A program made the translations under genes and the position numbers. Below are positions 7,184-14,793 of a DNA stretch of 22,642 bases, piece after piece; the first letter of the stretch is position 1, and every line of letters starts with the position of its first letter. The DNA is from DASRWT01 sp046728035 (GTDB lineage: Bacteria > Methylomirabilota > Methylomirabilia > Rokubacteriales > CSP1-6), in contig JBKPDT010000130.1 of NCBI GenBank assembly GCA_046728035.1, positions 1 through 22,642 of the forward strand, written 5' to 3'. Below the pieces are notes generated by a model. That model did no database searches. It was not told the origin of the DNA and was given only the letters and a program-made list of their open reading frames with translations.

Positions 7184-9592
7184 TCAGAGCGGTCCCGTGT
7201 CCGGCATGAGGGCGAATCGCTCGGTGCGCCCTGTCGCCCAGCGCGAGACCCAGAGGCTTGCCCCGTCCGTCTCGACGATCACCGCGCCGTCGCGGTCGGT
7301 CCGGTAGAGCCGTGATCCCGCCGCCGCGAGGCGCTGGAGCACCTCGGGCGCGGGATGGCGGAAGGGATTCCGCGCGCCCACCGAGACGATGGCCACGAGG
7401 GGCCGGCTCGCTCCCACGAAGCGCTCTCCCGTCGAAGTGCGGCTGCCATGGTGGGCGACCTTGAGCACCGTGGCCGCGAGAGGCGCGCGATCCGCCAGCA
7501 GCAGCTCTTCCCCGCTCGCCGTCAGATCGCCGGTGAGGAGGATGGACGTGCCGCGCCAGTCCAACCGCAGCACCAGCGACTGATCGTTCTCGCCCGCGGT
7601 CGCCGGGCCGGGGCCGTCCACGCGGGGCGGGTTGAGGACCGTGACGAGCGCCGCGCCCAGCCACAGCCGCTGGCCGGCGACAAGGATGCGGCGCGCCGCC
7701 CGGGACCGTTGGAGCGCGGCCACGGTGCTCTCGTGCCCCGCGCCCCAACGTCCGTTCTCCCACACCTCGCCGACGGCGAACTGGCGCAGCACGGCGGCGA
7801 GCCCGCCGGAGTGGTCGGCATCGGCATGGGTGGCCGCGATCACGTCGAGGTGGCCGATGCCGCGGTTCCAGAGGAAGGGCGCCACCACCCGCTCGCCGAC
7901 ATCGAACCGCGCGCCGCCGCCCGGCCCGCCGTCCAGGAGGAGGCGGGGGCCATCGGGCACCTCGACGAGGATCGCGTCGCCCTGGCCCACGTCGAGAAAG
8001 GTCACGCGCAGCCGGCCGTCGTCCGGGGCCACAAAGGCCCAGAGGGCGGTGCCGAGGCCCGCCACCGCGAGGACCAGGGCGGCGTTTCGGCCCCAGCGCG
8101 CGGGCACGGTGGCCGCGAGCGCGGCCGCGAGGAACCACGCCGTCATCGCCAGGGGGCCGGGCGCCGGTATGTGGACGAGCGCCCAGGGCACCGCGGCGGC
8201 GAGCCACACCGTGACCCGCAGCAGCACGGCCAGCGCCCAGGCGAGGTTGAGGGCGACCGCGCCGGCGACCTCGCTGGCCGCCGCCGCGGCGAGCGCGAAG
8301 AGTCCCACCGTGGTGGCCGCCCCCGCGAGGGGAACGACGACGAGGTTGGCCGCCGGGCCGATCAGCGAGAGCTGGTTGAAGTGAGCCGCCATGATCGGGA
8401 GCACCGCGCACTGGGCGGCCGTGCTCACGCCCCCCGCGGTGGCCAGCCACGGCGGGCAGCCCAGGCGCTCGAAGACGGCCCGCGCGGGCGCCGCGAGATA
8501 GACGATGCCCGCGGTGGCCGCGAAGGAAAGCTGAAAGCCGGGGTCGCCCAGATCGCGCGGCCGCCAGGCGAGGAGCACGAGCGCGGCCAGCCCCAGCGCA
8601 TTCGGCAGCTGGGACTCGCGCTCGAGGAAGATGCCCCCCAGGAGGATGAGCCCCATGACGGTGGCGCGGATCACCGAGGCCTGTCCGCCCACCACGAGCG
8701 CGAATGCGAGCAGGGCCGCGGCGGCGACGACCGCCGTCGCGCGGCGCGAGACGCCGACCACGGTGAGCAGCGTGAACACCGAGGCCGAGACCAGCGCTAC
8801 GTTGAAGCCGGAGACGGCCAGCACGTGATACACCCCCGCGCGCCGGAACGCGTCATCGGTCTCACGCGGCAGCGCGGCGCGCTCGCCGAGGAGCAGCCCC
8901 GCCAGCAGCGCCGCCGAGGCCTCTGGCAGCTCGGCGCCGATCCGCGCTACCGCCCAGCGCTTCACGCGTGCGGGCCAAGGCGGGGCATCGGCGGTGAGCG
9001 GCCGGACGCGGTCCGCGCGTCCACTGCCCACGAGCGCGATGCCCTCGCGTCGGAGCTGGGCCGGGTAGTCGAACCCCCCCGGGTTGCGGAAGCCCACGGG
9101 TCGGTGCAGGCGCAGGTCCGCCGCGATGCGCTGTCCCTCGCCAAGCGGGGGTGCCTCTCCGTAGAGGGTGACGAGCACGCGTCCCGAGGCCGGCCGGCGC
9201 TCTGTGTCGGTGACAACCGCGTCCACATCGAGGAGAAGCCGCGCGCGCTCCGGCGCCCAGCGTCGGGGCTCCTCGACGATTCGCGCCTCCACGGCCACGG
9301 CCCCGTCGATCGCCGAGGCCGCGATGTTGCTCGGCAGAGGCGGCTGTTCATGTGCCCGGAGCGCGCCGAGCACGGCGGTCGCTCCCAGGAGGAGCGCGCA
9401 CGCACCCGCGGTGTACCGAAGCGCGAGCCCCGCTGCCGCGGCGAGCAGCAGCGCCCCCGCGCCGGCGATCAGCCAGAGCGCCGGCGGCGTGAGCGTGGAG
9501 CCGGCGGCGATCCCCGCGCCCCAGGCCAGCGCCAGCGGTACCAGCGGCGCCCGAAATACCGGCGCGACCGAGGCCAGCGCGGACGGCGGCAT
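7184..9592 (-). CDS. comEC: ComEC/Rec2 DNA-uptake channel protein
   Basis: 802 residues, in the family range. ComEC forms the inner-membrane channel for single-stranded DNA in natural transformation. Order: N-terminal membrane segments and a DUF4131-like soluble part (about 1-200), the multi-pass Competence domain (about 210-500, with GLLLGERAALP and YHVLAVSGFNVAL), then a metallo-beta-lactamase-like domain from about 525. The latter shows FLDVGQGDAILVE, the metal motif THADADHSGG near 586, and KVAHHGSRTS. It begins 18 bases after comEA and shares its transcript. Confidence 0.95.
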   Translation of the reverse strand: MPPSALASVAPVFRAPLVPLALAWGAGIAAGSTLTPPALWLIAGAGALLLAAAAGLALRYTAGACALLLGATAVLGALRAHEQPPLPSNIAASAIDGAVAVEARIVEEPRRWAPERARLLLDVDAVVTDTERRPASGRVLVTLYGEAPPLGEGQRIAADLRLHRPVGFRNPGGFDYPAQLRREGIALVGSGRADRVRPLTADAPPWPARVKRWAVARIGAELPEASAALLAGLLLGERAALPRETDDAFRRAGVYHVLAVSGFNVALVSASVFTLLTVVGVSRRATAVVAAAALLAFALVVGGQASVIRATVMGLILLGGIFLERESQLPNALGLAALVLLAWRPRDLGDPGFQLSFAATAGIVYLAAPARAVFERLGCPPWLATAGGVSTAAQCAVLPIMAAHFNQLSLIGPAANLVVVPLAGAATTVGLFALAAAAASEVAGAVALNLAWALAVLLRVTVWLAAAVPWALVHIPAPGPLAMTAWFLAAALAATVPARWGRNAALVLAVAGLGTALWAFVAPDDGRLRVTFLDVGQGDAILVEVPDGPRLLLDGGPGGGARFDVGERVVAPFLWNRGIGHLDVIAATHADADHSGGLAAVLRQFAVGEVWENGRWGAGHESTVAALQRSRAARRILVAGQRLWLGAALVTVLNPPRVDGPGPATAGENDQSLVLRLDWRGTSILLTGDLTASGEELLLADRAPLAATVLKVAHHGSRTSTGERFVGASRPLVAIVSVGARNPFRHPAPEVLQRLAAAGSRLYRTDRDGAVIVETDGASLWVSRWATGRTERFALMPDTGPL

Positions 9593-9610
9593 GGGAGGCG
9601 GCGCGCCACG

Positions 9611-10081
9611 CTAGGGCGCAGCCGTCACGAGGTCGCGCAGGGCGGCCAGCTTGCGCGGACCCAGGCCCAGCACCGAGCGAAGCCCCTCCGGACCCTCGAA
9701 GCGACCCCGGCGCTGACGTTCCTCCACGATGCGCCGGGCGAGCCCCGGCCCCACGCCGGGCAAGCGCGCGAGCTGCTCGATCGTCGCCTCGTTGAGATCG
9801 AGTGGGCGCGGATCGGCCACCGGCTCCGCGCGCGTGATCGCCTCCGGGCGCGCCGCTTTCGGTGCCGACGGAGGCGCTGGCGGCGGGCGGGAGGGGCGCG
9901 GTCCGGCCAGCGGAACCGGTCCCGGCACCGTGGCCGGCTCGTCGCGGTCGAAGGCCTCGAGCCGCCCCGCCGCGGCGGGAAACCCGGCGCGCCACTCGCG
10001 GACGACGAAGCCAGCGAGCAGCGACACACCGAGGAGGAGCAGGAGCGAGAGCTGGGAACGTGAGTAGAGCATCGTGCTCAC
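9611..10081 (-). CDS. comEA: ComEA-like helix-hairpin-helix DNA-binding protein
   Basis: 156 residues from a GTG at 10081 (an ATG at 10072 is the alternative; neither has a clear Shine-Dalgarno). One N-terminal transmembrane helix (about 9-27), a Pro/Ala-rich linker (about 50-92) and a C-terminal HhH pair (94-153) containing LDLNEATIEQLARLPGVG and LRSVLGLGPRKLAAL. This is the layout of membrane-anchored ComEA, which binds incoming double-stranded DNA in the periplasm. It is followed at once by comEC. Its upstream flank is abruptly replaced about 30 bases away by the recombinase remnant and direct repeat, so its native promoter may have been lost. Confidence 0.9.
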   Translation of the reverse strand: MSTMLYSRSQLSLLLLLGVSLLAGFVVREWRAGFPAAAGRLEAFDRDEPATVPGPVPLAGPRPSRPPPAPPSAPKAARPEAITRAEPVADPRPLDLNEATIEQLARLPGVGPGLARRIVEERQRRGRFEGPEGLRSVLGLGPRKLAALRDLVTAAP

Positions 10082-10110
10082 GCTGCCACGCGGAGGCGCG
10101 GTCGCCTAGA

Positions 10111-10151
10111 GTGTCAATTCGGATACGGGCTCTGTGTTCTCAGGAGTTTCG
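10111..10151. repeat. Direct repeat, copy 1
   Basis: 41 bp matching 13100-13140 at 36 positions, with the first 19 bases (GTGTCAATTCGGATACGGG) identical. It covers the last codons and stop of the recombinase remnant. Weaker similarity continues for roughly 40 more bases. Confidence 0.85.
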
Positions 10152-10833
10152 TGTCGTTCGGGCTCACCGCTTGCGCCTGGGTGCGTTCGCTCGCGTCGTC
10201 CAGGCGGTCCACGGCTCGCCGGTCGTCCCTCGGCATCAAGTGCCCGCAGACCGCCAGGATGAACGCCGGGGAGTGGTGGCCGAGTTGCTCCTGCACGTAC
10301 TTGAGGGACTCGCCCCCTTCGATGAGGAGGCTCGCGCACGTGTGCCGCAGAGCGTGGGACTTCCGGTAGTGGAGCCCGGCTCGGCGCAGGATCGGCGTCC
10401 AGACGTCGTTGCGGAAGGTGTCGTCATGCACGGGCGCGCCGTTCGGCATGGGGAAGACCCGCGACGGGGCAGCGCGGCCCTCTAGGGCAGCCGCGGCCTC
10501 TTGCAGCGTCTTGAGGCTCGCCAGGGCGCGGGCGAGTTGGCGGCTCATGTCCACACGGCGGGCCTTGCCGCACTTGGGGACGCTAACCCGGCCTCGGCGC
10601 TCGGTGCGGCGGATGATGAGCCCGCGGCGCTCAAAGTCCACATCGCGCCATTCCAGCCCTGTGGCTTCACCGAGACGGACACCCGAGCGTGCGAGGCAGA
10701 GGATGAACGGGTGCCACACGGGATAGTCTCGCACGGCGACGGCCAGCAGCGTGGAGAGTTCCTCGGGGGTGAAGACCTCTACCTCGTGCCGCTGTTCAGA
10801 GGCCGGCGCGTGGATGCCGAACTTGAACCCTGC
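10114..10833 (-). pseudogene. Tyrosine recombinase remnant, N-terminally truncated and lacking the catalytic Tyr
   Basis: The C-terminal catalytic domain of a phage-type integrase, readable from just after a TAA TAG pair (10839-10834) to TGA at 10114. Recognisable parts: EVFTPEELSTLL, SGVRLGEATGLEW (first catalytic Arg), the Lys hairpin VPKCGKARRVD, HALRHTCASLL (HxxR) and LGHHS. The expected nucleophile in a V-Y-GHL context is Cys (TGC at 10246-10248; TAC would be Tyr), so strand cleavage should be lost. The N-terminal core-binding (SAM-like) domain is missing; the upstream neighbour is instead the methyltransferase, whose stop abuts in the same frame. A GTG at 10734 is the only reasonable internal start. 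Most likely a dead fossil of a mobile element. Confidence 0.8.
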
Positions 10834-10836
10834 CTA

Positions 10837-11649
10837 TTAGACGGCACGCCCAACGAGGAACTGGGTCACGTTGCGGAATTTCCGGGAGGCATGCCCCCGC
10901 GGCCACATCACGGCTTGTACAGCCGCCTTGGCCTCTTGCCGCCGCTCCGGCGCGAGTTGCGCGGTGGTGACACCAGCTAACACTTCCCACGCCAACTCGA
11001 AATCACTGAAATCGAAGCCTAGCTCCTCTATTTCAACATGGGCACGAATGCCTGCGTCCGAGAGTTGCGCGAGGAAGCCGGTTGCATCTGCAAGGCCCGC
11101 TGGGCCGACGCCAGGGACAGGCGGAGGCGGCGCGAACCGGCCGGCAGTTTGCTGGAACAGGACAATGTCACAACGCTCGGGAGCGGCCCAGACCGCAGCA
11201 ACGAAGCGGCCGCCCGGCCGGAGCACTCGCCGCAGCTCTCGTGCAGCGGCGCCGCGGTCAATGGCGTACATCAGGCTCAGCGACGCCAGCACGGCGTCGA
11301 ACGTCCCGGCCTCGGCTGGTATCGCCTCGGCACGACCTTCGCGAAAGTCGACGTTCTTGAGGGCCAACTCGGCCACGCGTTGGCGTGCCAACCCCAGCAT
11401 CTCTGGGCTGATATCCACCGCCGTCACTCTCCCGTTAGGGCCAACTCGGTGCGCGGCTCCTACGGCGACCGCGCCAGTCCCGGTGCCGAGGTCAAGGACA
11501 TATTGACCAGGCTTCAGATCACCACGCCGAATAACATGTTCGACCACGGGAGCGAAGCGAGGGTCAACCTCACGAAGATAGAGTTGTGAGATCCGGTCCC
11601 ACACCCCTTTCTGCCACTCTAGCCCCTGTTGGTCGGAGTTGACTGCCAT
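10837..11649 (-). CDS. Class I SAM-dependent methyltransferase
   Basis: 270 residues with an excellent Shine-Dalgarno (AAGGAGGA, 6 bases before the ATG). Motif I VLDLGTGTGAVA at 51-62, acidic motif II VTAVDISPEML, post-I region with EGRAEAIP, and LRRVLRPGGRFVAAVW (motif IV-VI) place it in the Methyltransf_11/25, UbiE-like group. The substrate cannot be told from sequence; quinone or small-molecule methylation is typical. It lies 40 bases after the decayed substrate-binding protein gene and directly before the recombinase remnant, so it is the only clearly intact larger gene in the accessory segment. Confidence 0.85.
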   Translation of the reverse strand: MAVNSDQQGLEWQKGVWDRISQLYLREVDPRFAPVVEHVIRRGDLKPGQYVLDLGTGTGAVAVGAAHRVGPNGRVTAVDISPEMLGLARQRVAELALKNVDFREGRAEAIPAEAGTFDAVLASLSLMYAIDRGAAARELRRVLRPGGRFVAAVWAAPERCDIVLFQQTAGRFAPPPPVPGVGPAGLADATGFLAQLSDAGIRAHVEIEELGFDFSDFELAWEVLAGVTTAQLAPERRQEAKAAVQAVMWPRGHASRKFRNVTQFLVGRAV

Positions 11650-11689
11650 GATTTCCTCCTTGGATTGTCCATGGTCCTCCTTCGTCTCT

Positions 11690-12665
11690 CTACTCGATCA
11701 CCTGATCCGCCCGCGCCAGCACCGACGGGGGGATCGTGAGGCCGAGCGCTTTCGCGGTCTTCAGGTTGATGACGAGCTCGAACTTGGTGGGTTGCTCGAC
11801 GGGCAGGTCGGCGGGTTTGGCGCCGCGGAGGATCTTGTCTACTTGCGTTGCAGAGCGACGCCAGGCAGCGTCGATGCTATCTCCGTAGTTCATCAAACCG
11901 CCTTGTTCGGCGAAGCCGGTTTCGGCGGACACGACCGGTAGTTGATACTTGAGAGCAGCTCGGCAACGCGGCGATTGAGCGCATAGAACATCGCGTTTTG
12001 CAGAGTGACGATGACGGTCGCACCTGCCTGCCGTGCTTCTTGGAGCCCAGCATCGAGATCCTCACCACGGGGGATCTCGATCTGGTGGACGTGAAGGCCA
12101 AGGGCCCGTGCTGCGGTTTGGCTCGCCTCCAGATGGCGCAACATAGCCCCCCGGCCCGCCGCCGCGTTCCAGAACAGCGCCACCCGAGAGACCGCCGGTA
12201 GCGCCGCCTTGACGACTTCCAGCCGCTTTGCGGCCAATTCTGGGGAGAAGGTAGCCTGACCGGTCATGTTGCCACCAGGACGAGCGAGGCTGGAGACGAG
12301 GCCCTGTCCAACCGGATCGACCACGATGGCCATGACGACCGGGATCGTGGAGGTCGCTCGTTCACTGCAAGCGCTGCGCCCGACACGCCTGTGACGATGA
12401 TGTCCGGCCGCGACTTCACAATATCTGCTGCCAGCTTGTCGAATCGCTCAGCACGGCCGTCCGCGCTGCGATAGTCGATGACGATAGTTTGATCTTCAAT
12501 CCAGCCCATCTCCTGCATGGCCTTTCGGAACTGCTCAAAGGCCGACGATGGCGCAATCAGATGTAACACGGCTACACGCCGTACGTTACCCGCCTGCTGA
12601 GGTTCAGCCGCGAGTAGGCTGGACAGCGCTGCCAGTGATCCAACGATGAACGCTCGCCGCTCCAT
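11690..12665 (-). pseudogene. ABC transporter substrate-binding protein (ABC_sub_bind type) with two frameshifts
   Basis: Three consecutive pieces in different frames make up one protein of about 325 residues, the usual length. Piece 1 (12665 to about 12358) starts MERRAFIVGSLAALSSLLAAEPQQ, a Tat/Sec-like leader, and includes ADIVKSRPDIIVTGVSG. Piece 2 (about 12358-11952) has VVMAIVVDPVGQGLVSSLARPGG and VSRVALFWN. Piece 3 (about 11951-11690) has SAETGFAEQGGLMNYGDS and the family ending GLTIPPSVLARADQVIE. Each junction is repaired by adding one base, so two single-base deletions are inferred, near 12355-12365 and 11948-11955. No permease or ATPase gene is nearby. Assembly error is the main alternative to true decay. 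Confidence 0.8.
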
Positions 12666-13187
12666 CACGGGGCCCACCCCGAATGCCGTCGGCCGATCAG
12701 GGCGAAGGAATACGGGGCTTGAGGTACGCGGGCCGGGTTCATCCGCTGTTGCCTCCCAGGCTGGGGGGGAGTCTAGCAGAGATGCGGCCCCACACGAGAC
12801 TCCGCACGCGGCCAGGAGGCTCGCACGAGGGCATTTTGCTGGCTCCGGAGATTCCACGCTGGATCGGTTGAGCCGCGACGGGCCTTCCTGGGCTATGTAG
12901 AGCGACCAGGGAGCGGAGCATGACGGCGGTCCTGCTCATATTGCCCGGCCCGGCCCTTTCGAGGGGTACGGGCGGCCTGCCGGGGGGCGTCGGCTGGTTG
13001 CGCCGGAGTTGCGGATTGACGGTATGGAATGCTACGTCGTGCCGCCCTCTGCCGCCCCGGGAGTCGCATCTTTCGGCGGTTCTTGAGGGGGCCGGGGACG
13101 TGTCAATTCGGATACGGGGTCTGCGGTCTCGTGAGTTTCGAGCCGTGAGCTTCGTGGGGAGCGCCTGGCGGGGACTCTACGGCGGGC
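12666..13187. other. Gene-free stretch inside the accessory segment
   Basis: I see no convincing gene here in any frame; the short open frames lack ribosome sites and familiar motifs. It contains copy 2 of the direct repeat (13100-13140). Base composition is mixed, and G-runs near 12770 and 13085-13095 are the only other visible structure. Confidence 0.6.
13100..13140. repeat. Direct repeat, copy 2
   Basis: Same orientation as 10111-10151, 36 of 41 bases identical. On the minus strand it spells a peptide end KLTRPQTPYPN-stop, parallel to KLLRTQSPYPN-stop of the recombinase remnant. It is probably the trace of a second, more decayed recombinase 3' end or an element boundary. Confidence 0.85.
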
Positions 13188-13388
13188 TCAGGCCGACCAC
13201 AGCCGCTCACACACCTCGATCTGCGCCGCCCAGACCGCGTGCAGGTCTCGGTGGACGAGCGCGATCTCTGGATGAAGGTCGCGGTAGTGTGTCGGGTCGT
13301 CACCGCCACAGGGGAGCCTAGGCGGTATCTTCTTGAGATTCAGACGCTCGTACCAACCGTCGCAGCCGATCTCCGGCCAGGGGGTCAT
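13188..13388 (-). CDS. Small hypothetical protein (66 residues)
   Basis: Starts at ATG 13388, which overlaps the stop of the preceding small gene by 4 bases (ATGA), indicating translational coupling. Composition looks protein-like (WPEIGCDGWYERLNLKKIPP near the start, HPEIALVHRDLHAVW later, one or two Cys), with many aromatic and charged residues and no membrane segment. I do not recognise the family. It sits beside the direct repeat, so it is probably cargo of the mobile segment. Confidence 0.5.
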   Translation of the reverse strand: MTPWPEIGCDGWYERLNLKKIPPRLPCGGDDPTHYRDLHPEIALVHRDLHAVWAAQIEVCERLWSA

Positions 13389-13633
13389 CTCTTACCTGAG
13401 CGGAAGTGCTTCGTGAGATAGGCGTCGAGGCTGGCCGCATCGTCGCCGCGCGCCTTCGCGCCCGTCAGCCAGGACGTCCCGTCGAACTGATAATGGGACC
13501 AGCGCCCCTTGGAGACCTGTACGCGGTCGAGGAGATGCGCCCCGTGCGCGAAGAAGGTGATGCTCGTGTTGAGCGTCATGGGCATCCGCACCCACCCGTG
13601 CGCTTCGAGCACTTCGAGATACGCCATCAGCAT
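13385..13633 (-). CDS. Small hypothetical protein (82 residues)
   Basis: ATG at 13633, with a GGAGG 12 bases upstream, a rather long spacing; an ATG at 13627 is the alternative. The sequence has FFAHGAHLLDRV, RWSHYQFDGTSWLTGAKARGD and a basic tail; no signal peptide or membrane helix. It runs into the next small gene with an ATGA overlap. Family unknown. The pair looks like accessory genes of an integrative element rather than core genes. Confidence 0.5.
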   Translation of the reverse strand: MLMAYLEVLEAHGWVRMPMTLNTSITFFAHGAHLLDRVQVSKGRWSHYQFDGTSWLTGAKARGDDAASLDAYLTKHFRSGKR

Positions 13634-13827
13634 TGGGTTGGCTTTCCTCCCTCTGCGATGGTGGGTGCAATCGAGACGCCACTCCCCAAAGCGCCAAAGA
13701 GTTGCGGGGTTGCCAGAATTCTCCTGGCCTCGAAGGCATCACATCTGCGGGGTGGGCTTACGTCTTGTGGAGCCGGGCAGGGTCTAATACGTCATCAGGG
13801 CGCAAAGCGCACCGACAAACATACTCC

Positions 13828-14592
13828 CTACAGCGCGATCGACAGGCCCGCGTCCACGGTGAGGACGTGCCCGTTCACGTACGACGCGGCGTCCGAGGCG
13901 AGGAAAATCGCCGCCCCCACCAGCTCGTCGGGCCGGCCCCAGCGCCGCAAGGGGATGCGCCGGCTGAGCTCGGTGGCCTCGGGCCCGACGAAGAACTTCG
14001 CGTTCACCTCGGTGAGGAAGAACCCGGGCGCGATGGCGTTGGCGGTGATGCCCTTGGGGCCCAGCTCCACCGCCAGGGCACGCATCAGCGCGCCGAGCCC
14101 CCCCTTGGACGCGGTATAGGCGGGATCGCCCTGGAAGGACTGCGGGCCCACCATGGACGTGATGAAGATAAGTCGCCCGCGGCCGCGTCCTTCCATGTGA
14201 CGGGCCGCGAGGCGCGAGACCTCGTAGGCGGCGACCAGATTGGTCTCGAGGAGCACGCGCAGGTCGCCCGCCGCGATCTCCCGGAAGGGGCGTCGGTCCC
14301 GGAGGGCCGCATTGTTGACCAGGCAGTCGATGCGCCCGTACCGCGCCAGCACAGCGTCGATGCCCGCGGCGGCGGCGGCGAGATCGGTGATGTCGAACGG
14401 GGCGGCGAAGGCGTTGGGGATCCCGGCGGCCGCGTCCTGCGCGAGGCGGGCGTCGCGGCCGTTGATGCCGACGAGGGCCCCTGCCGCCGCCATGCCGCGG
14501 GCCATCTCGAGGCCGAGGCCTCCGCGCGCCCCGGTGATCAGCACGACGCGGCTCTCGAGGGAGAAGCGCTCGAGGCCCTTGGGATCGGCCAT
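13828..14592 (-). CDS. Short-chain dehydrogenase/reductase, gluconate 5-dehydrogenase-like
   Basis: 254 residues, classical SDR size. NAD(P)-binding TGARGGLG at 20-27, NNAA at 93-96, catalytic S146, Y159 and K163 (YxxxK), and the PG motif in AIAPGFFLTE. Oxidises or reduces a secondary alcohol/ketone in the cytosol; the overall pattern resembles gluconate 5-dehydrogenase and 3-oxoacyl reductase groups, and substrate is not determinable. No clear Shine-Dalgarno before the ATG at 14592. Divergent from the amidohydrolase gene. Confidence 0.9.
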   Translation of the reverse strand: MADPKGLERFSLESRVVLITGARGGLGLEMARGMAAAGALVGINGRDARLAQDAAAGIPNAFAAPFDITDLAAAAAGIDAVLARYGRIDCLVNNAALRDRRPFREIAAGDLRVLLETNLVAAYEVSRLAARHMEGRGRGRLIFITSMVGPQSFQGDPAYTASKGGLGALMRALAVELGPKGITANAIAPGFFLTEVNAKFFVGPEATELSRRIPLRRWGRPDELVGAAIFLASDAASYVNGHVLTVDAGLSIAL

Positions 14593-14713
14593 TCAGCGGC
14601 CCGTCCCCGCGCGCGGCCCCTCGAAGAGGGCGGCGCGGTCCCTCACCGTCGGGTCGGGGTCGCGAGCACGTCGATTCCTGTGGCCAAGGTCGTGGTCGTG
14701 CAGACGGGCTTGA

Positions 14714-14742
14714 TTGACATCGGCGTCCCCGGTTCCGATAAT
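14714..14742 (+). promoter_or_regulatory. Near-perfect sigma70 promoter for the amidohydrolase gene
   Basis: TTGACA (14714-14719) and GATAAT (14737-14742) with exactly 17 bases between them: eleven of twelve consensus bases. The predicted start near 14749 leaves a leader of about 45 bases carrying AAGGAGG at 14782-14788. Confidence 0.75.
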
Positions 14743-14793
14743 TCCGGCCAGCAGAAGGATACGTCACATGGTGAAAAACGCAAGGAGGGCGCC

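Noticed and set aside
7355..10063. A 902-codon open frame on the plus strand opposite comEC and comEA
   Set aside because: Its product is rich in Arg, Gly, Ala and Glu with no domains, the typical shadow of GC-rich genes; the minus-strand comEC and comEA carry all family motifs.
10082..10117. Perfect TTGACA inside repeat copy 1 pointing toward comEA as a -35
   Set aside because: No -10-like hexamer occurs 16-18 bases downstream.
10805..10835. tRNA-like T-arm (GGGTTCAAG) on the minus strand, as a possible integration site
   Set aside because: The flanking bases do not form the 5-bp stem or any cloverleaf, and the stretch reads as recombinase coding sequence.
13633..14793. Long N-terminal extension of the amidohydrolase frame
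   Set aside because: It runs opposite the SDR gene, has biased composition, and a strong promoter and ribosome site lie directly before the GTG at 14794.
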